Positions 1 through 5,649 of a stretch of DNA of 5,886 nt are shown piece by piece. Origin of the DNA: Pseudomonadota bacterium (GTDB lineage Bacteria; Pseudomonadota; Alphaproteobacteria; Acetobacterales; Acetobacteraceae); the NCBI GenBank assembly GCA_021808985.1, contig JAKBAQ010000177.1, positions 1 to 5,886 of the forward strand, read 5' to 3'. Numbering within the stretch: position 1 is the stretch's first letter; the number at the start of each line of letters is the position of its first letter. The translations under genes were made by a program, and so were the position numbers. The notes beneath the pieces were generated by a model, which was given only the letters and a program-made list of their open reading frames with translations, was not told where the DNA came from and searched no databases.

Positions 1-2
1 GC

Positions 3-80
3 CGGCTGCCCATTCCCGCCCATGCCGACAGCCGCATGCTCCAACGCATCCGCGCCGCGGCGCTGACGCGGTTCGAATGA
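3..80 (+). CDS. sdhE: C-terminal end of SdhE-like succinate dehydrogenase assembly factor 2 (partial)
   Basis: Only the last 25 codons plus the TGA stop are in the window; the start lies upstream. The visible tail contains PIPAHADSRMLQRIRA. This resembles the end of SdhE/DUF339 proteins, which typically finish with a P-(V/I)-P-A-x-x-D-x-x-x-L-x-R-(I/L)-R-A pattern. SdhE is a small cytoplasmic protein that promotes covalent FAD attachment to the flavoprotein subunit SdhA of complex II. The stop codon overlaps the mfd start in ATGA (77-80), which implies translational coupling and a shared transcript. In many alphaproteobacteria sdhE lies near recG and mfd, which supports the call. The catalytically important RGxxE region is outside the window, so the assignment rests on a short tail and on context. 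Confidence 0.66.
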   Translation, partial: RLPIPAHADSRMLQRIRAAALTRFE

Positions 81-3000
81 TCCATATCCACGGCGCGCCG
101 GAGGGCGTTGACGCGCTGGCGCTGGTTCGCCGCTGGGCGGAGCATGCGGGCCCGATGCTGCATATCGCGCGCGATGACACGCGCCTTGCCGGGCTTGCCG
201 AAGCCATCGCCTTTTTTGGCCCGGAGGTTGAGGTCATCGCCTTTCCGGCATGGGATTGCCTGCCTTATGACCGTGTATCGCCCAATGGCGCCGTCATCGC
301 CGAGCGCATCGCCGCGCTGAGCCGCCTGCAGGCGGAGCCGGGGAAGAAGCGCATCGTCCTCACCACCGTGAACGCCGCGCTGCAAAAGGTGACGCCACGG
401 GCCGCGCTGGCGGGCGGGGGCATGCTGCTGAGCGTGGGCGAGAGCATAGCGCCCGAGGAATTGGCCGCTTTTCTGGACGCCGAGGGCTATAACCGCACCG
501 CCACGGTGATGGAGCCGGGCGAGTTCGCCCTGCGGGGGGGGATTATCGATGTCTTTCCCGCCGGAGACGCGCAGCCGGTGCGGCTGGACCTGTTTGGCGA
601 GACCATTGAGAGCATCCGCCGCTTCGACCCTGAAACCCAGCGCAGCGGCGAGGCGGTGGACATACTGGCCTTTCATCCCGCCTCCGAGGTGGCGTTCGAC
701 AGCCAGGCAACCACGCGCTTTCGCACCCATTGGCGCGAGCTGTTCGGCCCCAAGGCGGTGGAGGACCCGCTTTATCTCTCCGTAACCGAGGGTCACCGCC
801 ATCCGGGCATCGAGCATTACGCGCCGCTCTTCGCCACGGAAATGGAGACCATTTTTGATTATCTGCCCGGCGCCTCCATCAGCCTGGACCATCAGGCGGA
901 GGGCGCGATCGCGGCCCGCCTTGAGCTGATCGCCGACCATTACGCCGAGCGCCGTGGCCCCGCCCGCGCGGGCGAGCAGCCTTACAGGCCCATCCCGCCG
1001 GGCATGCTGTATCTGGACCGCGAGGGGTTCGAAGGCCGGCTCGCCCGCGCGCCGTGCTTTGAATTCTCGCCCTTCGCCAAGCCGGATGGCGCGCAGGGGC
1101 TGGATATGGGCGGGCGGCCAGGCCCCATTCTCGCCGGCCAGCCGATGGCGGCCTTTGAGGGATTCGCCGAGCTGCGCGCCAAATGGGCGGCCTCTGGGCG
1201 CACCATCATCCTCGCGGCCTGGAGTGCGGGCTCGCGTGAGCGCCTCACCCTCATGCTGCGCGAGCACGGCATCAAGGACATCCGCTCCGTCACCAGCGCG
1301 GATGCCGCGCGCGCGCTGCCCAAGGGCACCGTGGCCTTGGCGGTGCTGGGCATTGAGCGCGGCTTCGTCATGGACCGTCTGGCCCTGGTGGCCGAGCAGG
1401 ACCTGCTGGGCAGCCGCATCGCCCGCCCGCCCAAGCGCCGCAAGCGGGCTGACCAGTTCATCGCCGATGCCACCGAAATCGCCGCGGGGGATCTCGTGGT
1501 TCACCAGGACCACGGCATCGGCCGCTATGACGGGCTGGAGGCGGTTACCGTCAACGGCGCCGCGCATGATTGCCTGCGCATCCTCTATGACGGCGGCGAC
1601 AAGCTTTTTCTCCCGGTGGAGAATATCGACCTGCTCTCGCGCTTCGGCCAGGAGGGCGAGGGAGTCGCGCTGGATAAACTGGGCGGCACCTCCTGGCAGG
1701 CCCGCAAGGCCAAGGCGAAGAACCGCATCCAGGACATGGCGGCGGGCCTTATCCGCCTCGCCGCCGAGCGTCAGATGCACGAGGCGCCGCTGCTCAGCGC
1801 CGATGAGGGCGCCTTTGCCGAATTCTGCGCCCGCTTCCCCTATGCGGAGACCGAGGACCAGGCCAAGGCGATTGCCGACGTGCTGGAGGATTTCGCCGCC
1901 GGCCGGCCGATGGACCGGCTCGTCTGCGGCGATGTCGGCTTCGGCAAGACCGAGGTTGCCCTGCGCGCGGCGTTCGTGGCCGCGATGGCCGGCACCCAGG
2001 TTGCCGTGGTGGTGCCCACCACCTTGCTCGCCCGCCAGCATTTCCGCGTGTTTTCCACCCGTTTCGCGGGGCTGCCGGTGAAGGTGGCGCAGCTTTCGCG
2101 CATGGTCAGCGCCAAGGAGGCCGCCGCGGTGCGCGCGGGCCTGGCTGATGGCAGCATATCCATCGTCATCGGCACCCATGCGGTGATGGCCAAATCAGTC
2201 ACCTTCGCGGAGCTTGGCCTGCTCATCGTCGATGAGGAGCAGCATTTCGGCGTCGCCCATAAGGAGCGGCTGAAGCAGCTCAAGGCCGATGTGCATGTGC
2301 TCACCCTCACGGCCACACCCATTCCGCGCACGCTGCAACTGGCGCTGACCGGCGTGCGCGACCTCTCGCTCATCACCACCCCGCCGGTTGACCGTTTGGC
2401 CGTGCGCACCTTCATCATGCCGTTTGACAGCCTGATCATAAAAGAAGCCATCGCCCGCGAAAAATTCCGCGGCGGGCAGATTTTCTGCGTCGTACCCCGG
2501 CTGGACGATCTGGAGCCGATGGCCGCGCGCCTGCGCGACATTGTGCCGGATATCCGCACCGTGATGGCCCATGGCCGCCTTGCCCCCACCGAGCTTGAGC
2601 GCGTGATGAGCGAATTCGGCGAGGGGAAATACGATGTTTTGCTCGCCACCAACATCGTGGAGAGCGGGCTGGACATGCCGGCGGTGAACACCCTCATCAT
2701 CTACCGGGCCGATATGTTCGGCCTTGCCGGGCTCTACCAGCTGCGCGGGCGCGTGGGACGCGGCAAGCAGCGCGGCTATGCGTATCTCACCTGGCCGGTT
2801 CACCATCAGCTCTCCGCCGCCGCGCAGAAGCGCCTGGAGGTGATGCAAACGCTCGACCAGCTGGGCGCGGGCTTCACCCTGGCCTCGCATGATCTCGACC
2901 TGCGCGGCGCGGGCAATCTGCTGGGCGATGAGCAGTCAGGCCATATCCGCGAGGTTGGCATAGAGCTTTACCAGCAGATGCTGGAGGATGCGGTGAACGC

Positions 3001-3502
3001 CATCCGCGCCGAGGGGCGGGGCAAAAAACCCGAGGACCGCGACTGGACACCCAATATCAATCTCGGCCTGCCGGTTCTCATCCCGGAAGCCTATGTCTCC
3101 GATCTGCCGGTGCGCCTTGGCCTCTACCGGCGCATCGGCGCGCTCACCTCTGATGCCGAGAGCGAAGCCCTGGCCGCCGAACTTGTCGATCGTTTCGGCA
3201 AGCTTCCCGCCGAGGTCGAGAACCTGCTGGAGACCGTCGCCCTCAAGCGCGCCTGCCGGCAGGCCGGTGTGGAAAAGCTGGATGCCGGGCCAAAGGGCAT
3301 GGTGATTTCCTTCCGCAAGAACAATTTCGCCAACCCCGCCGGGCTCATCGCCTGGATAGCCTCACGCGGGGGGACGCTGAAGGTTCGCCCGGACCAGAAG
3401 CTGGTTGTCGCCCGGGATATGGAGGTTGCCGCCCGCGCGGGCATCGCGCGCGATGTGCTGGGGAATTTGGTGAAGCTGGCGGGGCTGGAAAACGCCGCCT
3501 AA
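77..3502 (+). CDS. mfd: Transcription-repair coupling factor Mfd
   Basis: Mfd is a cytoplasmic ATP-driven DNA translocase. It recognises RNA polymerase stalled at template-strand lesions, pushes it off, and recruits UvrA for nucleotide excision repair. At 1141 aa it matches the family's usual length (about 1150). The N-terminal UvrB-like module includes FPAWDCLPYDR (residues 56-66) and LRGGIIDVFP (from about 152). The CarD-like RNA-polymerase interaction domain begins at GDLVVHQDHGIGRY (471-484) and includes LFLPVEN (510-516). The superfamily 2 motor has Walker A GDVGFGKT (618-625), DEEQ (719-722), TATPIPRT (745-752), TNIVESGLD (858-866) and motif VI QLRGRVGR (888-895). The RecG-like translocation motif spans about 936-956 (ASHDLDLRGAGNLLG then EQSGH). 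The C-terminal regulatory TRCF domain starts near residue 989. The ATG start overlaps the upstream stop by four bases and has no obvious Shine-Dalgarno site, consistent with coupling. All key motifs are intact. The 3' end overlaps the convergent gene's stop. Confidence 0.99.
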   Translation: MIHIHGAPEGVDALALVRRWAEHAGPMLHIARDDTRLAGLAEAIAFFGPEVEVIAFPAWDCLPYDRVSPNGAVIAERIAALSRLQAEPGKKRIVLTTVNAALQKVTPRAALAGGGMLLSVGESIAPEELAAFLDAEGYNRTATVMEPGEFALRGGIIDVFPAGDAQPVRLDLFGETIESIRRFDPETQRSGEAVDILAFHPASEVAFDSQATTRFRTHWRELFGPKAVEDPLYLSVTEGHRHPGIEHYAPLFATEMETIFDYLPGASISLDHQAEGAIAARLELIADHYAERRGPARAGEQPYRPIPPGMLYLDREGFEGRLARAPCFEFSPFAKPDGAQGLDMGGRPGPILAGQPMAAFEGFAELRAKWAASGRTIILAAWSAGSRERLTLMLREHGIKDIRSVTSADAARALPKGTVALAVLGIERGFVMDRLALVAEQDLLGSRIARPPKRRKRADQFIADATEIAAGDLVVHQDHGIGRYDGLEAVTVNGAAHDCLRILYDGGDKLFLPVENIDLLSRFGQEGEGVALDKLGGTSWQARKAKAKNRIQDMAAGLIRLAAERQMHEAPLLSADEGAFAEFCARFPYAETEDQAKAIADVLEDFAAGRPMDRLVCGDVGFGKTEVALRAAFVAAMAGTQVAVVVPTTLLARQHFRVFSTRFAGLPVKVAQLSRMVSAKEAAAVRAGLADGSISIVIGTHAVMAKSVTFAELGLLIVDEEQHFGVAHKERLKQLKADVHVLTLTATPIPRTLQLALTGVRDLSLITTPPVDRLAVRTFIMPFDSLIIKEAIAREKFRGGQIFCVVPRLDDLEPMAARLRDIVPDIRTVMAHGRLAPTELERVMSEFGEGKYDVLLATNIVESGLDMPAVNTLIIYRADMFGLAGLYQLRGRVGRGKQRGYAYLTWPVHHQLSAAAQKRLEVMQTLDQLGAGFTLASHDLDLRGAGNLLGDEQSGHIREVGIELYQQMLEDAVNAIRAEGRGKKPEDRDWTPNINLGLPVLIPEAYVSDLPVRLGLYRRIGALTSDAESEALAAELVDRFGKLPAEVENLLETVALKRACRQAGVEKLDAGPKGMVISFRKNNFANPAGLIAWIASRGGTLKVRPDQKLVVARDMEVAARAGIARDVLGNLVKLAGLENAA

Positions 3503-3511
3503 TTCCCCAGC
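3457..3511. repeat. Perfect 11-bp inverted repeat around the convergent stops; possible bidirectional 3'-end hairpin
   Basis: The arm gctggggaatt (3457-3467) is exactly reverse-complementary to aattccccagc (3501-3511), with 33 bases between them. Inside, ggcgg (3478-3482) can pair with ccgcc (3495-3499), extending the structure. The hairpin contains both stop codons: TAA of mfd (3500-3502) and TAG of the minus-strand gene (3501-3499). Being symmetrical, it could form in transcripts from either direction. Neither flank has a T-tract, so it is not a textbook Rho-independent terminator. It could instead define or protect 3' ends. Function is inferred; the repeat itself is seen directly. Confidence 0.45.
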
Positions 3512-4080
3512 AATGCGCGCTTCAGTGAGGGAACGGTGGCGTTTTGCCCGATGAAAACCGCCAGCATCAGCCGGGCGAATGAGGGGTCGTTGATATAGCC
3601 GACCGAGACGCCGTTATAATAGGCTTGCGCGCCGTCAGGGCGGAATTCGATCGTCACGTTTTCGCCCGCGCTCACCGGCCGCAACGCCGCCAGGAATTGC
3701 GCCAGCAGCGATTGTGAGAGCACGCACGGGGCGACGCAGTTTTTCATCAACCCCCGGCGCCAGGCGCCGCGCATGGCGGCGACGCCGACATTGTGCACGA
3801 AATGCATCTGCACCAGCTTGATGCCGGGGGAAGCGAGGATCGCGTTCGCGTCATGGCTCGGCTGCTGCAGGTACAGCCCGGCGACATAGATATGGATGCC
3901 CAGCATTGAATATGTGCGCAGGCCGATGCCGTTGAGCACCAGCTTCGTCGTGCCGACGGTCTCGGTGAGCGGCATGTTCACACCCGCCAGGCGTGTCGCC
4001 GCGGCGGGTTGCAGGCCGAGTGCGAGCAGCCCCAGCATGGAAAAAAACACCATCCGCTTGCGCGGAAAACACAGCTGCAC
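3499..4080 (-). CDS. Exported chalcone-isomerase-like protein (Chalcone_3-type domain)
   Basis: This is a predicted periplasmic protein with a chalcone-isomerase-like fold. The hallmark is the stretch LVLNGIGLRTYSMLGIHIY followed by VAGLYL, with a polar tail containing YINDPSFARLMLAVFIG. Bacterial members of this family are mostly uncharacterised, and chalcone isomerase activity should not be assumed. From the chosen GTG start (193 aa), residues 1-28 form a signal peptide: basic PRKR, a hydrophobic core, then QPAAA before TRLAG. The mature part has a CVAPC cysteine pair (residues 115 and 119). Three starts are possible: ATG at 4104 (overlaps the upstream gene by 23 bases, no ribosome site), GTG at 4080 (GGAAGG nine bases upstream, one base after the upstream stop), and ATG at 4053 (loses the basic n-region). 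I prefer GTG. It is the last gene of the minus-strand unit, and its TAG stop overlaps the mfd stop. Confidence 0.85.
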   Translation of the reverse strand: MQLCFPRKRMVFFSMLGLLALGLQPAAATRLAGVNMPLTETVGTTKLVLNGIGLRTYSMLGIHIYVAGLYLQQPSHDANAILASPGIKLVQMHFVHNVGVAAMRGAWRRGLMKNCVAPCVLSQSLLAQFLAALRPVSAGENVTIEFRPDGAQAYYNGVSVGYINDPSFARLMLAVFIGQNATVPSLKRALLGN

Positions 4081-4081
4081 C

Positions 4082-4381
4082 CTATAAGGCCTTCCAGAAA
4101 TCATAGGTGCAGCTTAGATTCACCGGAATGTTGGGGTGCGCGTTGGCTTCCGCCGCGCTGGTGGCCTCGCCGGTCGCCACGGATTGCGCCAGGCCGTTCA
4201 ACATGCCGTAAATCGGCCCGGAGGTGGAGCCGGTGACACTGCGCGCAGCATTGCTGGCATTGTACTTCTCCAGCGCCTGACATTCATTGCCGGTATTTTC
4301 CATGATCAGCGGGACCGCGAAAAACAATATGGTTCCGGCAACAAGGAGCGGCAACACGGTTAGACCGACGACAGACCTCAC
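4082..4381 (-). CDS. Hypothetical membrane-anchored or exported protein, 99 aa
   Basis: I do not recognise this protein. It starts at a GTG with a strong ribosome site (GGGGGAG, five bases upstream). Residues about 4-27 are hydrophobic (VVGLTVLPLLVAGTILFF onward), forming either an N-terminal transmembrane anchor or an uncleaved signal. The remaining 70 or so residues are polar and rich in Ala, Ser, Asn and Gly, which suggests a periplasmic domain. It has exactly two cysteines, both in that domain (C34 in NECQALEKY and C91 in NLSCTYDFWKAL), which could form a disulfide. It lies 21 bases after the sdhAF4 stop and one base before the preferred start of the chalcone-isomerase-like gene, so it is very likely co-transcribed with both. 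Its tight fit between real genes and its good ribosome site argue that it is translated. No function is proposed. Confidence 0.78.
   Translation of the reverse strand: MRSVVGLTVLPLLVAGTILFFAVPLIMENTGNECQALEKYNASNAARSVTGSTSGPIYGMLNGLAQSVATGEATSAAEANAHPNIPVNLSCTYDFWKAL
4090..4095 (-). promoter_or_regulatory. Candidate ribosome binding site for the chalcone-isomerase-like gene
   Basis: GGAAGG on the minus strand lies nine bases before the GTG at 4080 and inside the last codons of the upstream 99-aa gene. It favours the GTG over the ATG at 4104, which has no purine-rich site upstream. The match is moderate. Confidence 0.4.
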
Positions 4382-4386
4382 GGCAA

Positions 4387-4393
4387 CTCCCCC
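4387..4393 (-). promoter_or_regulatory. Strong ribosome binding site deciding the GTG start of the 99-aa protein
   Basis: GGGGGAG on the minus strand is separated by five bases (ttgcc) from the GTG at 4381-4379. It is the clearest Shine-Dalgarno match in the minus-strand unit and supports the GTG start. Confidence 0.65.
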
Positions 4394-4402
4394 TTCGTTT
4401 TT

Positions 4403-4558
4403 TTAAAAATCCGTACAGCGGCCGTTTTTTTCCCAATCGCCGTAGCGCGTTGGCTCGGGGCCTTTGGGGCCGCCGATTTCGGGAGGCAGCTTCACCGGAT
4501 CAGGCTTGCGCTGCTCGGGTTTCACACTTTCCGCCGTGGGCTCTTTGTTTGTTTCCAT
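4403..4558 (-). CDS. sdhAF4: SdhAF4/DUF1674 family succinate dehydrogenase assembly factor, 51 aa
   Basis: The short protein begins METNKEPTAE and ends GGPKGPEPTRYGDWEKNGRC then TDF. This tail is the diagnostic C-terminus of the DUF1674/SDHAF4 family (E-I-G-G-P-K-G-P-E-P-T-R-Y-G-D-W-E, then G-R-C-x-D-F). The eukaryotic members are mitochondrial chaperones that bind the flavinylated SdhA subunit and aid complex II assembly. The bacterial role is inferred from this relationship. The N-terminal half is charged, low in complexity and probably disordered, as is usual for the family. The start is fixed: it is the only ATG in this frame, and an in-frame TAG stop lies just upstream (4570-4568). The purine run GGGGAT directly before the ATG is too close to be an ideal ribosome site. 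The gene lies 24 bases after ccmI and 21 bases before the 99-aa gene, on the same strand. Its size makes it easy to miss. Confidence 0.9.
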   Translation of the reverse strand: METNKEPTAESVKPEQRKPDPVKLPPEIGGPKGPEPTRYGDWEKNGRCTDF

Positions 4559-4582
4559 ATCCCCATACTAACCTGAAAGCGC

Positions 4583-5209
4583 CTATTGTGAAGCCGCCTG
4601 CGCCGCCTCGTTGATCCGCATCTGGTCAAGCTGCCGCCAGGATGAATTTTGCGGCGCGTTGGTGAGCGATTGCTTGAAATAGCCCAGCGCCTCGGGCGTG
4701 ATTTCTCCGGCCTGCTCGGCCAGCGCCTCGCCCAGATACGCCTCGCCCTGGCTGGCATCAGCTGAATTCGGATCTTCCGAGGCGAGCCGCGCGCGCAATT
4801 CACCAATGAACACGCTGAGCTGCGCCTGCGCCGCCTCCTGCTTGGCCTGCCACTGCGCATGCGGCTCTGACGGCACGTTAGGCGTGCTGCCCGGCAGATA
4901 AAGCGCGAAGGCCGCGACCGGCACGGCCACCACGGTGGCGAGCAGCAGCAGTTTGGCGTTGCCGTTCCAGGCCGGCTCCACGGTGCTGTCAGCCGTGAGC
5001 AGCCGCCGCTCCACTTCCAATTTGGCGGCTTTATATTCCACCGGGCCAATCCGCCCGTCGGTCAGGTCGCGGTTCAGTTCCTCAAGCTGCGCCTTGTGCA
5101 AGGCGAGCGCGGCCTCGCGCCTTCCCCGCACCCGGCGCGGCCCCATGAAAATCACGGCGAGCGGCAGCATCAGCACCAGGGCCAGCCCCAGCATCATCAG
5201 AAATATCAT
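4583..5209 (-). CDS. ccmI: Cytochrome c biogenesis protein CcmI (CycH-type), short form
   Basis: CcmI is an inner-membrane protein that holds apocytochrome c and presents it to the CcmF/CcmH haem ligation complex. At 208 aa the protein shows the family's N-terminal layout. A first transmembrane segment (residues 1-22) is followed by a basic cytoplasmic loop with a heptad-like helix (about 31-72, including LHKAQLEELNRDLTDGRI). A second transmembrane segment (about 85-104) leads to a periplasmic part. That part is only about 100 residues and holds one degenerate TPR-like unit (about 130-186, with YLGEALAEQ, TPEALGYFKQSL and NAP). Many proteobacterial CcmI proteins carry several TPRs and reach 300-400 aa, so this is a short variant. 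The TAG stop is clean, with no sign of a frameshift. Its ATG overlaps the ccmH stop in ATGA, implying coupling. Confidence 0.9.
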   Translation of the reverse strand: MIFLMMLGLALVLMLPLAVIFMGPRRVRGRREAALALHKAQLEELNRDLTDGRIGPVEYKAAKLEVERRLLTADSTVEPAWNGNAKLLLLATVVAVPVAAFALYLPGSTPNVPSEPHAQWQAKQEAAQAQLSVFIGELRARLASEDPNSADASQGEAYLGEALAEQAGEITPEALGYFKQSLTNAPQNSSWRQLDQMRINEAAQAASQ

Positions 5210-5649
5210 TTCAGCAATTCATCCAAGCGTCTGGAGTCGGACTCTGAAAGGGGAGCCGGGGCCTCCACCTTTGCGCGGCGCATCAGCCAAAATCCAAAAA
5301 ATCCCAGGAAAATCCCCATAAAGGGCGAGGCGTAGAGCACCCATGTCAGCGGCATGAAGGGTGGTTTGAGCAGCACGAAAATGCCGTAGCGCTTCACCAT
5401 GTAATCCATGATGCTCTTGCTGGAATCTCCCGCCACCACATGCTGGCGGATGATGGTGCGCAGCTGTTGCGCCAACGCGGCCGAGGAGCCCTCGATACTT
5501 TCATTCTGGCAGACGAGGCAGCGCAGCTGGCTGCCGATATCCTCCGCCCGCGCCTCTTGCGCCGGGGTCATCGTCACGCCGTCGCGCGTCACCATCTGGG
5601 CGTATGCCAGGGCGGGCAGGAACGCCAATGCAAGGATCAGTTTTCTCAT
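5206..5649 (-). CDS. ccmH: Cytochrome c biogenesis thiol-disulfide protein CcmH (CycL-type)
   Basis: CcmH is a membrane-anchored periplasmic thiol protein. It helps keep the CxxCH cysteines of apocytochrome c reduced and works with CcmF and CcmI in haem ligation. The 147-aa protein has a signal peptide (residues 1-17, cleavage after LAYA). The active-site motif LRCLVCQNESI has cysteines at residues 44 and 47. The conserved segment YMVKRYGIFVLLKPP spans 83-97, a single transmembrane helix about 103-122, and a short charged cytoplasmic tail follows. This is the short alphaproteobacterial type without the fused C-terminal TPR domain of the E. coli protein; here that function is in the separate ccmI gene. 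It overlaps ccmG upstream and ccmI downstream by four bases each (ATGA), so the three genes are translated in series. Confidence 0.97.
   Translation of the reverse strand: MRKLILALAFLPALAYAQMVTRDGVTMTPAQEARAEDIGSQLRCLVCQNESIEGSSAALAQQLRTIIRQHVVAGDSSKSIMDYMVKRYGIFVLLKPPFMPLTWVLYASPFMGIFLGFFGFWLMRRAKVEAPAPLSESDSRRLDELLK

Noticed and set aside
954..2081. Long plus-strand open frame (375 codons) rich in Arg, Pro, Ser and Ala within mfd
   Set aside because: It is out of frame with the intact mfd. The composition is typical of a shifted frame in GC-rich DNA, and it contains no recognisable motifs.
1840..2890. Overlapping minus-strand open frames (286 and 231 codons) opposite the mfd motor domain
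   Set aside because: Both lie antisense to the most conserved part of mfd and show no domain pattern. Long antisense frames are expected in GC-rich genes.
3851..4072. Minus-strand 73-codon open frame inside the chalcone-isomerase-like gene
   Set aside because: It is a shifted-frame shadow without a signal peptide or family motif.
4423..4430. A-AAA-AAC heptamer in the sdhAF4 reading frame, a possible -1 frameshift site
   Set aside because: The codons encode Glu-Lys-Asn within the family's conserved tail, and the normal frame ends correctly in GRCTDF. No obvious stimulatory structure is seen, and the -1 extension reads a shifted frame of the next gene.
4401..4431. Two T7 tracts on the plus strand around a small ccg/cgg stem, resembling a terminator
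   Set aside because: The stem is only about three base pairs. As a plus-strand terminator it would serve no plus-strand gene, and on the minus strand it overlaps the conserved end of sdhAF4 and the ribosome site of the next gene.
4522..5049. Minus-strand 175-codon open frame overlapping ccmI and the start of sdhAF4
   Set aside because: It is an Arg-rich shifted frame of ccmI. The ccmI frame has the membrane segments and the coupled start.
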